In this document: piece by piece, positions 17,214-25,232 of the stretch
How the letters are laid out: each line of letters starts with the position of its first letter
Position numbering within the stretch: position 1 is the first letter of the stretch
From: JABWBD01 sp040768665
GTDB lineage: Bacteria; Planctomycetota; Planctomycetia; Pirellulales; Thermoguttaceae
Length of the DNA: 64,000 nt
Direction: 5' to 3'
NCBI GenBank assembly: GCA_040768665.1
Contig: JAXGMN010000022.1
Coordinates: forward strand, 169,075-233,074
The notes under the pieces: model-generated
The model's input: the letters and a program-made list of their open reading frames with translations, nothing else
Database searches by the model: none
What the model was told of the DNA's origin: nothing
Position numbers and translations under genes: made by a program

Positions 17214-17600
17214 CCGGTGTGCCACTGCTTGTGATTGAACGAGTTCTCCACTCAAACAAGACTTCCCACAATCACAAGCAGTGGGAAGCGCCGCCCCGGC
17301 CGCGGCCCCACACTGCTTGGAGTTGTGAATGTGTTTTTCGCGATGGACAACCCATTCAACTCCAAGCAGTGCCACACGGGCTCTCTATTTTCCCAAAACC
17401 GTGCCGGTGTGCCACTGCTTGTGATTGAACGGGTTCTCCACTCAAACAAGACTTCCCACAATCACAAGCAGTGCGAAGCACCAACCCGGCCGCACACTGC
17501 TTGGAGTTATGGATGCGTTTTTCCGGGTGGATAACGCATTCAACTCCAAGCAGTGCCACACGGGCTCTCTACTCTCCCAAAACCGTGCCGGTTACAGCAC
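17214..17600. repeat. Tandemly duplicated pair of GCCACTGCTTG-family hairpins
   Basis: Four hairpins stand in a row, about 17218-17284, 17309-17378, 17407-17474 and 17492-17561. The first and third have the inner stem TGATTG/CAATCA; the second and fourth have GGAGTT/AACTCC. The whole two-hairpin block of about 190 bp is present twice in direct tandem. All share the outer stem CACTGCTTG/CAAGCAGTG. This fills the whole gap of about 500 bp between the transaldolase start and the next dehydrogenase gene; no coding sequence is seen. Confidence 0.85.
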
Positions 17601-18944
17601 CTTCGTCACTCCCGGCATCGCACATGGGTAGATGCCGTCCCCGCCCGGCAGAACCGGCGGCGTGGCGTCCCAGTCATACCGCTGCGGCGCCAGCGCAATC
17701 GGCGACTCGATCGCCGCGTCCCACGTCACGACCTGGCCGGAGTAGACCGCCATCCGGCCGAGCACACCGGTCATCGTGCTCGTGGCCCCATACTCGGCCT
17801 CGTTGTGAGGCTTGTCGTTGCGGATCGCGTCGAACAGCCGGTCGTGCTCGACCTGGTAGGGATTGGTCTTCGGGCCACGATATTTCCACGTCTCTCCCCC
17901 GACGGCAATCTGCCCACCGCTCACGTCGGCCGTCCCCTTGGTGCCGACCACGTGCTCCGCCACGCTGTTCCAGCAGCCGGTCATGTGGCGGCATTGACTG
18001 AACAGACGGGTGCCGTCGGCGTAGGTGAACTCGACGAAATTGTGGTCGTAGATATCGCCGAACTCCGGTCCGATGCGGACCTGCCGTCCGCCCTGTCCCT
18101 GCGCGGAAACCGGATGTGTGCCCATGATCCAGTTACAGACGTCGAGGTTGTGTGCATGTTGCTCGACGATCTGGTCGCCGCTGATCCAGGTGTAGTGGTA
18201 GGGATTCCGCAACTGGTAAGCCATTTCGTTTACGCCCGCCTCGCGGGGCTCGCGAATGCGATAGCCGGTTCCGTTCCAGTAAGCCCGCAGGTAGAGGATC
18301 GGGCCGACGCCTCCGTCGCGGATGCGGTCCACCGTCTCGATATAGTTGGTCTGATGATGCCGCTGAAAGCCGACGCCCACCTTGAGGTTCTTCCGCTTCG
18401 CCACCTCCGCGGCGGCCAGCACGCAACGGACCCCTGCGGCATCCACCGCCACCGGCTTCTCCATGAAGACATGCTTCCCCTGCTTTGCGGCATACTCGAA
18501 ATGGATCGGCCGGAAATGGGGAGCGGTGGTGAGGATTACCATGTCCACGCCGGAATCGATCGCCTGCCGATAGGCATCGAACCCGATGAACCGCCGCTCG
18601 GGCGGCACCTCGATCCGATCGGCCAGCCCGGTGTGCTTCTCACGGTCGTACTGCCCGTCCTGTCCCGTGCAGAGCCCTTTCAGGCTCGCTTCGAGCTTGT
18701 CGGCGAAGAGATCCGCCATGGCCCAGAGTTTCACCGGCCCCGCGGTCTTCAATGCCTGGCTGGCGGCGCCGGTGCCGCGCCCGCCGCATCCGATCAGGGC
18801 GATCTTGAGCGTCTCGTCGCCCGCCGCGTGGGCGCCCCGCGCCACGGAAAGCCCTGCCGAGAAAGCTGCCGCAGCAGCCGCCCGCTGTACAAAGGCGCGA
18901 CGGGTGATCGCGCTGGTTCCAAGGTCTTGTCCTGGGTCTTTCAT
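17592..18944 (-). CDS. Tat-exported Gfo/Idh/MocA family oxidoreductase
   Basis: A 450-residue protein with a Tat signal (TRRAFVQRAAAAAAFSAGLS, about residues 14-33), then KIALIGCGGRGTGAASQAL (Rossmann), VFMEKPVAVDAAGVR near residue 158 and a C-terminal domain with GDQIVEQHAHNLDVCNWIMG. It belongs to the planctomycete group of exported NAD(P)-binding dehydrogenase-like proteins of mostly unknown substrate. A paralogue of the same subtype is at 53594-54919, sharing MRGDxxEQ-type and YGATSTMTGVLGRMA-type segments. It is a single gene, flanked upstream by a long hairpin element (18969-19090). Confidence 0.88.
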   Translation of the reverse strand: MKDPGQDLGTSAITRRAFVQRAAAAAAFSAGLSVARGAHAAGDETLKIALIGCGGRGTGAASQALKTAGPVKLWAMADLFADKLEASLKGLCTGQDGQYDREKHTGLADRIEVPPERRFIGFDAYRQAIDSGVDMVILTTAPHFRPIHFEYAAKQGKHVFMEKPVAVDAAGVRCVLAAAEVAKRKNLKVGVGFQRHHQTNYIETVDRIRDGGVGPILYLRAYWNGTGYRIREPREAGVNEMAYQLRNPYHYTWISGDQIVEQHAHNLDVCNWIMGTHPVSAQGQGGRQVRIGPEFGDIYDHNFVEFTYADGTRLFSQCRHMTGCWNSVAEHVVGTKGTADVSGGQIAVGGETWKYRGPKTNPYQVEHDRLFDAIRNDKPHNEAEYGATSTMTGVLGRMAVYSGQVVTWDAAIESPIALAPQRYDWDATPPVLPGGDGIYPCAMPGVTKVL

Positions 18945-18968
18945 CGTGACCTATGCCTCCCGGTTGTC

Positions 18969-19090
18969 GTAACCGTTCACGGGTGGTCGGGGACTGGTCC
19001 ATTTTTCGGCCATTGCGCGCATTTTGGCGACAAAGACATTGGCCGAAAACATGGACCTGTCCCCCTCACTTCCGTCCCGTGAACGGTTAC
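18969..19090. repeat. Hairpin element, GGGGACTGG family, GTAACCGTTC outer arms
   Basis: Outer arms GTAACCGTTCACGGG (18969-18983) and the complement at 19076-19090. Inside these lie GGGGACTGGTCCAT and ATGGACCTGTCCCC, then CGGCC/GGCCG. The element fills the gap between the dehydrogenase and the TIM-barrel gene. The core is shared with 27156, 29264 and 52535, but the outer arms differ. Confidence 0.85.
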
Positions 19091-19096
19091 CGGTTT

Positions 19097-20092
19097 TCAG
19101 TGCCTGTCAAATGCGGCATCAAACATCGTCGCCGAAGGCGCCAAGTCGAGCCGCTTCACGAAATCACATGCCTCCTTCGCCCCGTGCTCGCGATTCATCC
19201 CCGAGTCTTCCCATTCCACCGAGAGCGGTCCGCGGTAGCCGATCTCGTTGAGGGTCCGGAAGATCGCCTCGAATGGCACGTCGCCATGGCCGGGCGAGCG
19301 GAAGTCCCAACTGCGGCGCAGGTCTCCGAACCGCAGATGCGAGCCCAGCACGCCGCTGGTGCCGTTGGGACGCACCGCCACGTCCTTCACGTGGACGTGG
19401 TAAATGCGGTCCGCGAAATCGCGCAAGAACCGCACCGGCTCGACGCCCTGCCAAACCAGGTGGCTCGGGTCGAAGTTGAAGCCGAATGCCGCACGGCCGC
19501 CAACCGCCTCCAGCGCCCGCCGCGCCGTAACCCCATCGAAAGCGATCTGCGCGGGATGCACCTCCAGGGCAAACCGCACGTTACATTCGTCGAACACGTC
19601 GAGAATCGGGTTCCAAAGCTCGGCAAAACGGGCGAAGCCCTCCTCGATCCACTCTTCCGGCACCGGCGGAAACCGGTACAGCAAGTGCCAGATCGGCGAA
19701 CCGGTGAAGCCGGTGACCACGCCGATCCCTAGGTTTCTCGCCGCCCGCGCGGTATTCTTCATAGCCGCCACGGCCCACGAGCGTTTGCCTTCCGCGTCGC
19801 CCGCGCAGGCCGGGGGCGCCAGGACGTCGGTCCGCCTGTCGTCATTCGGATCGCACACCAGGTGCCCCGCCGCGTGGTTGCTCAGCGCGAAGCACTTCAG
19901 TCCGAAGCGAGCGAGTAAGTCGAGCCTTTGGCGGCAATACTCGTCGTCGGTCGCCGCAAGATCGGCGTCGATGTAGCCGCTCCGGCAGACCATCTCCAGG
20001 CCGTCGTAGCCCCAGGTTTGTGCCTTTTGGGCCAACGCCTCCGGAGCAAGATCAGTCCATTGTCCCGTGACCAGCGTAACGGGTCGGCTCAT
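19097..20092 (-). CDS. Sugar phosphate isomerase/epimerase TIM barrel
   Basis: A 331-residue TIM-barrel protein starting MSRPVTLVTGQWTDLAPE. Family landmarks are WGYDGLEM, CFALSNHAAGHLV, RFALEVHPAQIAFD, FGFNFDPSHLVWQGV and IYHVHVKDVAV, ending with GPLSVEWEDSGMNREHG. The Glu, Asp, His and Glu residues in these blocks are the metal ligands of the xylose-isomerase-like fold. The ATG at 20092 is chosen over an upstream TTG. It is transcribed away from the XylR-type regulator gene, sharing a 184-bp divergent intergenic region, so the regulator may control it. The substrate is unknown. Confidence 0.86.
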   Translation of the reverse strand: MSRPVTLVTGQWTDLAPEALAQKAQTWGYDGLEMVCRSGYIDADLAATDDEYCRQRLDLLARFGLKCFALSNHAAGHLVCDPNDDRRTDVLAPPACAGDAEGKRSWAVAAMKNTARAARNLGIGVVTGFTGSPIWHLLYRFPPVPEEWIEEGFARFAELWNPILDVFDECNVRFALEVHPAQIAFDGVTARRALEAVGGRAAFGFNFDPSHLVWQGVEPVRFLRDFADRIYHVHVKDVAVRPNGTSGVLGSHLRFGDLRRSWDFRSPGHGDVPFEAIFRTLNEIGYRGPLSVEWEDSGMNREHGAKEACDFVKRLDLAPSATMFDAAFDRH

Positions 20093-20185
20093 GATTGCCC
20101 TAGCCCCAAACGGTTGCTGCAAGGTTCATCCACCGCGATATCCAGCAACTGCCCCGACGAGACCGATTCTCGCCCACCGGCCGGC

Positions 20186-20213
20186 TTGCGGTCAATGCAA
20201 AAACGCGTAAATA
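20186..20213 (+). promoter_or_regulatory. Possible sigma70-type promoter of the XylR-family regulator gene
   Basis: TTGCGG at 20186-20191 and TAAATA at 20208-20213 with 16 bases between, about 60 bases before the start codon and inside the only AT-rich stretch of the divergent intergenic region. The match to consensus is moderate. Operators for the regulator itself could also lie here. Confidence 0.35.
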
Positions 20214-20276
20214 ATGTAAGATATTTTGTCAGACGGGAGGGATCCCGCCTTTTCGTTGACCGATGGAGACCAGCCC

Positions 20277-21440
20277 ATGGCCGCAAACCGATGCCCGCAA
20301 ATCGCCCTTCTGGTGGACACCGCGACCGACTGGGGCCGGCGGATGATTCGCGGCATCGGCCGCTACGCGCAGGAGCAGGGCGGCTGGGACATCTGGCTCG
20401 AGCAGCGGTGCCAGCACGCCCCGGGGCGTTTGCCGCCCGGTTGGCGCGGCGACGGAGTGATCGCCCGTGTGGCCGATCGGGCGATGGCCCGATATCTCGC
20501 CGCGGCGCCGGGCAAGGTCGTCAACGTCTCGTCGGCCCGCATTCCGGGCGTCGATTTTCCGACCGTCACGGCCGACTTGCGCGTCGCTGCGCGCCTGGCG
20601 GCCGGGCATCTGCTGGACCAGGGGTTTCGCCACTTCGGCTATTTCGCGCCGTTGGGGCTCTCTTACGTCGAGATCCACTATCACAGTTTCGTCGAACACT
20701 TATCGGCGGCAGGACTGAATTGCGACCTGTTCCCGGCCCGCCGCGGCAAGAGTCCCGACGCTGCATGGCGCCGCCGGCAAGACGCCCTGCGTCGCTGGCT
20801 GCTCGAGCTTCCCAAACCGGCCGCCGTCCTGACTTGGACGAGCGACCGGGGACGCGAGGTGTTATACGCCTGCCGGGCCTTGGGCCTGCTGGTGCCGGAG
20901 CAAGTGGCGGTGATGGGCGGCGACGAGGACAGCCTGTTGTGTGAGACCTGCAATCCACCTCTGTCAGGCGTGGCCCTCACGTCGGAACGAATCGGCTACG
21001 AAGCGGCCGCCCTGCTCGATCGATTGCTGCAAGGCGGGCGCTGCCCCAACGAGCCGGTCCTGATCGAGCCGACCCGCGTTGTCGTGCGGCAATCGACCGA
21101 CACGCTGGCCATCACCGACCAGGACCTGGCTCGCGCCGTCGCATGGATCCGCGCCCGCGCGACGGGCCCGATCCGGGTGAGCGACGTGCTTCGCGAGGTG
21201 CCCGTGTCGCGGAGTTGGCTGGAACGCCGGTTCCAGGAGGTCCTTGGCCGCAGTCCGGCGGAAGAGATCCGCCGCGTCCGCCTGGAGCGGACCAGGCAGT
21301 TGCTGGCCGACACCGACCTGCCCGTCCCCCAGGTCGCTGCCGCCTCGGGGTTCGGCTCTCGCGAGCACTTCGCCCACGCCTTCAAACAGGCCACCGGCCT
21401 GACCCCGCGCGAATTCCGCCGGCGGACCCGCGGCCGGTGA
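20277..21440 (+). CDS. XylR-type transcriptional regulator (LacI-like sensor plus AraC HTH)
   Basis: A 387-residue regulator. Residues about 8-265 form a periplasmic-binding/LacI-like sugar sensor (PQIALLVDTATDWGRRMIRG at the start, VAVMGGDEDSLLCE near 225). Residues about 285-385 form an AraC-type double helix-turn-helix, with SRSWLERRFQEVLGRSP and the signature AAASGFGSREHFAHAFKQAT. This domain order is that of XylR of E. coli, which activates xylose genes. Start ATG 20277 has GGAG 8 bases upstream. Divergent from a TIM-barrel isomerase gene and followed by another, it probably senses a pentose or similar sugar and activates the surrounding genes. Confidence 0.92.
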   Translation: MAANRCPQIALLVDTATDWGRRMIRGIGRYAQEQGGWDIWLEQRCQHAPGRLPPGWRGDGVIARVADRAMARYLAAAPGKVVNVSSARIPGVDFPTVTADLRVAARLAAGHLLDQGFRHFGYFAPLGLSYVEIHYHSFVEHLSAAGLNCDLFPARRGKSPDAAWRRRQDALRRWLLELPKPAAVLTWTSDRGREVLYACRALGLLVPEQVAVMGGDEDSLLCETCNPPLSGVALTSERIGYEAAALLDRLLQGGRCPNEPVLIEPTRVVVRQSTDTLAITDQDLARAVAWIRARATGPIRVSDVLREVPVSRSWLERRFQEVLGRSPAEEIRRVRLERTRQLLADTDLPVPQVAAASGFGSREHFAHAFKQATGLTPREFRRRTRGR

Positions 21441-21558
21441 CTATCGGGGTCGCAAAACCGGCCGTGTGCACTTGCCTCCGGCCGCGATTCCGGTTGGAAT
21501 GAACACGACCGATAGCACCGATCTCCATTGCCACGCTGAAAATGAGGGAGTTCTAACC

Positions 21559-22512
21559 ATGCAGATTCACCGCCGCCGTTTTCTCGACTTGGGAACCGCT
21601 GTGCTGGCCGCAGGAGCGATAGGTACCGGCAGGGTCGCCGCGGAGCCGAAGGGCAACCGCAAGATGACGATCGATCTCTGCTGCGGGCGGATCGGCGTCC
21701 GGGCCGATCAGGTCCAGGCGATCGCTTATGCCGCACAATTCGGCTTCGAGTCGGTAGAGCCCAATGTCGGCTTCCTCGCTCAGGCCTCGCAGACCGAATT
21801 GGACGAAGTGCTCGGCCGGCTTAAGGCGCAGCGCCTGGTCTGGAGCGCAGCCGGCCTGCCGGTCGACTTTCGCGGTGAGGAAGAGAAGTTCCGCGATGGG
21901 CTCAAAGCTCTCCACCAAGCGGCGCCGGCTCTGGCGAAAGCCCGTGTGACTCGCGTCGGCACCTGGATTTCGCCGGCTCATGACGAGCTTACCTACCTGG
22001 CCAACTTCCGCCAGCATCGCAACCGGTTGCGGGAAGTTGCCGAAGTTCTCGGCCAGAGCGGGCTGAGGTTTGGGCTGGAATACGTCGGGCCCAAAACCTC
22101 GTGGTCGGCCAGGCGCTATCCGTTTATCCACACGATGGCCGAGACCAAGGAACTGATTGCCGAGATCGGGCTCGAGAATGTCGGTCTGGTCCTCGACAGT
22201 TGGCACTGGTACACGGCCGGAGAGACCAAGGCGGACCTGGAAACGCTGACCAACAAGGACGTCGTCGCGATCGATTTGAACGACGCGCCGGCCGGGCTCG
22301 AGGTCGACCAGCAGATCGACAGCCGCCGGGAGCTGCCGGCCGCCACCGGTGTGATCGACGTGGGCACTTTTCTCAACACGCTCAACGCCCTGGGGTGCGA
22401 TGCGCCGGTGCGGGCGGAACCGTTCAACGCCACGTTGAGGAAAATGCCGGCGGAGGAAGCTCTCGCCGCGACGGCGGCTGCGATGAAAAGAGCATTTGCG
22501 TTGATTGAGTGA
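21559..22512 (+). CDS. Tat-type sugar phosphate isomerase/epimerase
   Basis: A 317-residue TIM-barrel protein with a short Tat-like N-terminus (IHRRRFLDLGTAVLAAGAIG). The body reads MTIDLCCGRIGVRADQVQAI, FGFESVEPNVGF, LRFGLEYVGPKTSW, VGLVLDSWHWYTAG and VVAIDLNDAP, the metal-ligand blocks of the family. The ATG at 21559 has GGGAG 9 bases upstream. It follows the regulator gene by about 120 bp on the same strand and may be co-transcribed. Export by Tat is inferred from the twin-arginine start only. The stop lies 3 bp from the convergent DUF4058 gene. Confidence 0.86.
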   Translation: MQIHRRRFLDLGTAVLAAGAIGTGRVAAEPKGNRKMTIDLCCGRIGVRADQVQAIAYAAQFGFESVEPNVGFLAQASQTELDEVLGRLKAQRLVWSAAGLPVDFRGEEEKFRDGLKALHQAAPALAKARVTRVGTWISPAHDELTYLANFRQHRNRLREVAEVLGQSGLRFGLEYVGPKTSWSARRYPFIHTMAETKELIAEIGLENVGLVLDSWHWYTAGETKADLETLTNKDVVAIDLNDAPAGLEVDQQIDSRRELPAATGVIDVGTFLNTLNALGCDAPVRAEPFNATLRKMPAEEALAATAAAMKRAFALIE

Positions 22513-22515
22513 ACG

Positions 22516-23310
22516 CTAACCGGCAGGACCGGGTCGTGAACGGCGACCGGCTCGCTGCAATTGCTCGTCGATCCACGCCGCTTCGTCGGCCGTAAGCGGC
22601 CCCGGCGGTCTTTGCGTGTAGTCGACGAGGTCGTCGTAACCGAAGATTTCGTAGACCTCACTGAATGCCTTTTGCAGGTCCAAGGCCGCGTCCGGGTCTT
22701 CAGGAAGCAGGGGGATAGGGACGACAGGCAAAGGCTGCTTAAGCGCAATGGGCCATACTCCGACCTCATGGCGCCGCCCTGCGCGACTGACAAAAACGAA
22801 GTAGGGTGCAGGAGGCAGGGGCGAGCCCGTAGGAAATCTCGCGCCGCCACGCAGCAGATCAATCTCCACCAGGTGCGCTGCGCCGGAGAGGATGTGAAGC
22901 CGTTTCGCTGCGTATTCCTCGCGGCCGGAGCCGCGCTTATTAGTCGGCGATAGAACTTCAATACAGGTTACTAACCGGCGCTCGGCCACGTCGCGAATTT
23001 CGACGCTGATGTGCGGAATGGGTTCCGAGAGATTCGCCGGGAGGATCAACGGCGCGACGATGGCCGTTGCGCCCTGAGGATGGCTGGGCGTTTGCGACGA
23101 GAGGACGCCAACATCGGGAAAGCGCTCCGCGGCCGCCCTGTCGTTCTCGTCGCGCGAAGTGAGCACCACCCGCCGCGTGGTAAGAACGGCGTATTTCGGC
23201 CGAAGCTTGGGTGCAAGCTGACGTGCGATCTCGGAACAGAAGTCGGTGTGGACGCTGGTCCACAGGTCACCCTCGAGGTAAGGGTCCATGCCGGGGAACG
23301 GGATGGCCAT
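22516..23310 (-). CDS. DUF4058 family protein
   Basis: A 264-residue DUF4058 protein starting MAIPFPGMDPYLEGDLW, the standard start of the larger DUF4058 subgroup (FPGMDPYLE). Other family segments are TRRVVLTSRDEND, ISVEIRDVAERRLVTCIEVL and SPTNKRGSGREEYAAKR near residue 125, followed by VEIDLLRGGARFP. The function is unknown; a link to type V CRISPR or nuclease folds is not apparent here. The ATG at 23310 has GAGGG upstream. It converges on the preceding isomerase gene with 3 bp between stops. It is only distantly similar to the copy at 1797-2534. Confidence 0.88.
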   Translation of the reverse strand: MAIPFPGMDPYLEGDLWTSVHTDFCSEIARQLAPKLRPKYAVLTTRRVVLTSRDENDRAAAERFPDVGVLSSQTPSHPQGATAIVAPLILPANLSEPIPHISVEIRDVAERRLVTCIEVLSPTNKRGSGREEYAAKRLHILSGAAHLVEIDLLRGGARFPTGSPLPPAPYFVFVSRAGRRHEVGVWPIALKQPLPVVPIPLLPEDPDAALDLQKAFSEVYEIFGYDDLVDYTQRPPGPLTADEAAWIDEQLQRAGRRSRPGPAG

Positions 23311-23460
23311 CAGACAGCCCTCGCAACGGACAGAAGAGTGGCAGGAAATCAAGTATAAGCTGGAATGCCCCGCAAAGGAATGGACCGTGTGCGGCAAGAT
23401 CTCCTGGCATCCGGCGAAAGCGGCAGATCAGCCCGGCTGCTGGCACCCGCTCGGCAGGGG

Positions 23461-23474
23461 TTTTGTTAGGACCT
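23461..23474. repeat. Solitary arm TTTTGTTAGGACCT
   Basis: The same 14 bases form both outer arms of the hairpin element at 27156-27254. Here only one arm is present, in the gap before the cupin gene. It may be a relic of a lost element. Confidence 0.55.
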
Positions 23475-23579
23475 CTAACGAATGCGGCCGGGGCACTTGT
23501 GCACGCCCGCAATTCCCGCTGCAATGGGAGATATTACGACGTCATCAGTCGAACCATCGTTCCGAACCTCGAAATCCGC

Positions 23580-23966
23580 ATGCAACTGATCCACCGTTCC
23601 AGCGGCAACCCCGCTCGCGTCGAGCATCTCGGACCCTATGCGATCGAATCGCTGATCGATCCCGACGAGGAGGCGGCCGGCACCTTTTACCGCGTGACGA
23701 TCGCTCCGCGGCAGCGGACACGAGTGAGCTATCACCGGATTGCCGAAGAGTACTACTATGTTCTTTCCGGCATCGGCACGGCGATTCTCGACGGCCGCGA
23801 GTATGCCCTTGCGCCGGGAGACTTCCTCCGGCTTCCGCCCGGCACGACCCACGGCTTTGTCGCCGGCGACGAGCCCCTGGTGATGCTCGACGTCCACACA
23901 CCCGGCTCCCGTCCCGATCGCGACGTCTACTTCACCGACGGCCCGCCGCCGAAAGGCTTTTCTTAA
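23580..23966 (+). CDS. Small cupin-domain protein
   Basis: A 128-residue single-domain cupin. Cupin motif 1 reads RVSYHRIAEEYYYVLSGIG (about residues 42-60) and motif 2 reads GDFLRLPPGTTHGF (about 79-92), with the His and Glu metal ligands in place. Such proteins bind metals and act as isomerases, dioxygenases or sugar-binding regulators; no specific reaction can be assigned. The ATG at 23580 is the first clear start, but no strong ribosome-binding site precedes it. The frame is open further upstream, so the N-terminus is uncertain. It sits between a DUF4058 gene and a UroD-like gene without overlap. Confidence 0.75.
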   Translation: MQLIHRSSGNPARVEHLGPYAIESLIDPDEEAAGTFYRVTIAPRQRTRVSYHRIAEEYYYVLSGIGTAILDGREYALAPGDFLRLPPGTTHGFVAGDEPLVMLDVHTPGSRPDRDVYFTDGPPPKGFS

Positions 23967-23993
23967 GCCCCGATCGAGCACGAACAGAAAACG

Positions 23994-24174
23994 GAACAGG
24001 AGGAAACAGAGGAAACAGAGCGTGAGGTTTTTCAGGGTGCTGGTGCAACCAGGAATCGCAACTCAACGGGGTTCCCTTCGGAATCAACTGAAATCCAGGC
24101 TGTTCGTAGCCGCGGAGCGGTCATTGTCCGCGTATGCCTTAATAGTTCTCCGTTATCTCTGTTTCCTCCTGTTC
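23994..24174. repeat. Inverted repeat with perfect 18-bp ends
   Basis: GAACAGGAGGAAACAGAG at 23994-24011 and its exact complement at 24157-24174 bracket about 145 bp between the cupin and UroD-like genes. The left end also repeats GGAAACAGAG immediately. No protein is recognised inside. It could be a miniature mobile element. Confidence 0.65.
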
Positions 24175-24200
24175 GATTGCCGAATTCATGGGAGATTAGC

Positions 24201-25232
24201 ATGACCAAACGCGACGTCGTTCGAATCGTCCTTGAAGGCAAACGCCCGCCCTACGTCCCGTGGTCGATGGGCTTCACCCGGGAGGCCAAAGCGAAACTCG
24301 AGCGGCACTACGGCTGCGACGACGTCGAGGTCCCCTTGGACAACCATCTGTTGCGGCTGGGCAACGACATCGGTTTCTTCACGGATCTGGGAGAGAACCG
24401 CTTCCAGGACGTCTTTGGCGTCGTCTGGGACCGAACGGTCGACAAAGACATCGGCAACGTAGAAGGCTGCGTGCTCCCCTCGCCGAGGCTCGACGGCTAC
24501 GATTTCCCCGACCCGCGCTCCCCTCGCTATTTTGACGACATCCCGCGCAAAATCGCCGCGTTCGGCGACCGGTTTCGCGTGTTTCAGATCGGGTTTTCCC
24601 TCTACGAGCGGGCGTGGACGCTGCGGGGCATGGAGAACCTGATGGTCGATTTCGTCGAGCACCCCGCATTTGTGCACGAGCTGTTCGGCGCGATCGCCGA
24701 CTATAACGTCGCCCAGGTGGAAGAAGCCCTGCACTACGATATCGACGCCGTCTACTTCGGCGACGATTGGGGCCAGCAGCGAGGGCTTCAGATGGGGCCG
24801 CGTCACTGGCGAACCTTCATCTATCCCGTCCTCAAACGAATGTATGGCGTGGTCCGCCAGGCCGGGAAGTTCGTCATGATCCACTCCTGCGGCGACGTCG
24901 ACGAACTGTTCGACGACCTGGTGGCGGCCGGCCTGAATTGCTTCAATCCGTTCCAGCCCGAGGTGATGGACGTCTGGTCGCTTGTGCCGCAATACCGCGG
25001 GCGGCTCGCTTTCTACGGCGGGCTGTCGACGCAGCGGACCCTTCCGTTCGGCACGCCCGACGCGGTCCGGGCCGAGACTCGCCGGTTGCTGGAGTTGGGG
25101 GCCGACGGCGGGTACATTTTCGCTCCGGCGCACGACGTGGAAGGCGACGTGCCACAGGAAAACATGCTAGCGGCGATCAAGGTCGTACAGTCGCAGCCGG
25201 GTTATGCAATGTATTTGCCCCGCGGCGTGTAG
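24201..25232 (+). CDS. Uroporphyrinogen decarboxylase (URO-D) domain protein
   Basis: A 343-residue protein of the URO-D superfamily, which includes HemE and the corrinoid methyltransferases MtaA/CmuA. Visible segments are MTKRDVVRIVLEGKRPPYVP, FGDDWGQQRGLQMGP, GKFVMIHSCGDVDELFDDLV, LNCFNPFQPEVMDVW and GLSTQRTLPFGTPDAVRAE. HSCGD and the GGxxTQ-type block match the metal/substrate regions of the MtaA-like branch, not the RGR start of true HemE. Many planctomycete members sit in sugar clusters, and their function is unproven. ATG 24201 has GGAG 7 bases upstream. Its last 31 bp overlap the end of the convergent hydrogenase gene. Confidence 0.82.
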   Translation: MTKRDVVRIVLEGKRPPYVPWSMGFTREAKAKLERHYGCDDVEVPLDNHLLRLGNDIGFFTDLGENRFQDVFGVVWDRTVDKDIGNVEGCVLPSPRLDGYDFPDPRSPRYFDDIPRKIAAFGDRFRVFQIGFSLYERAWTLRGMENLMVDFVEHPAFVHELFGAIADYNVAQVEEALHYDIDAVYFGDDWGQQRGLQMGPRHWRTFIYPVLKRMYGVVRQAGKFVMIHSCGDVDELFDDLVAAGLNCFNPFQPEVMDVWSLVPQYRGRLAFYGGLSTQRTLPFGTPDAVRAETRRLLELGADGGYIFAPAHDVEGDVPQENMLAAIKVVQSQPGYAMYLPRGV

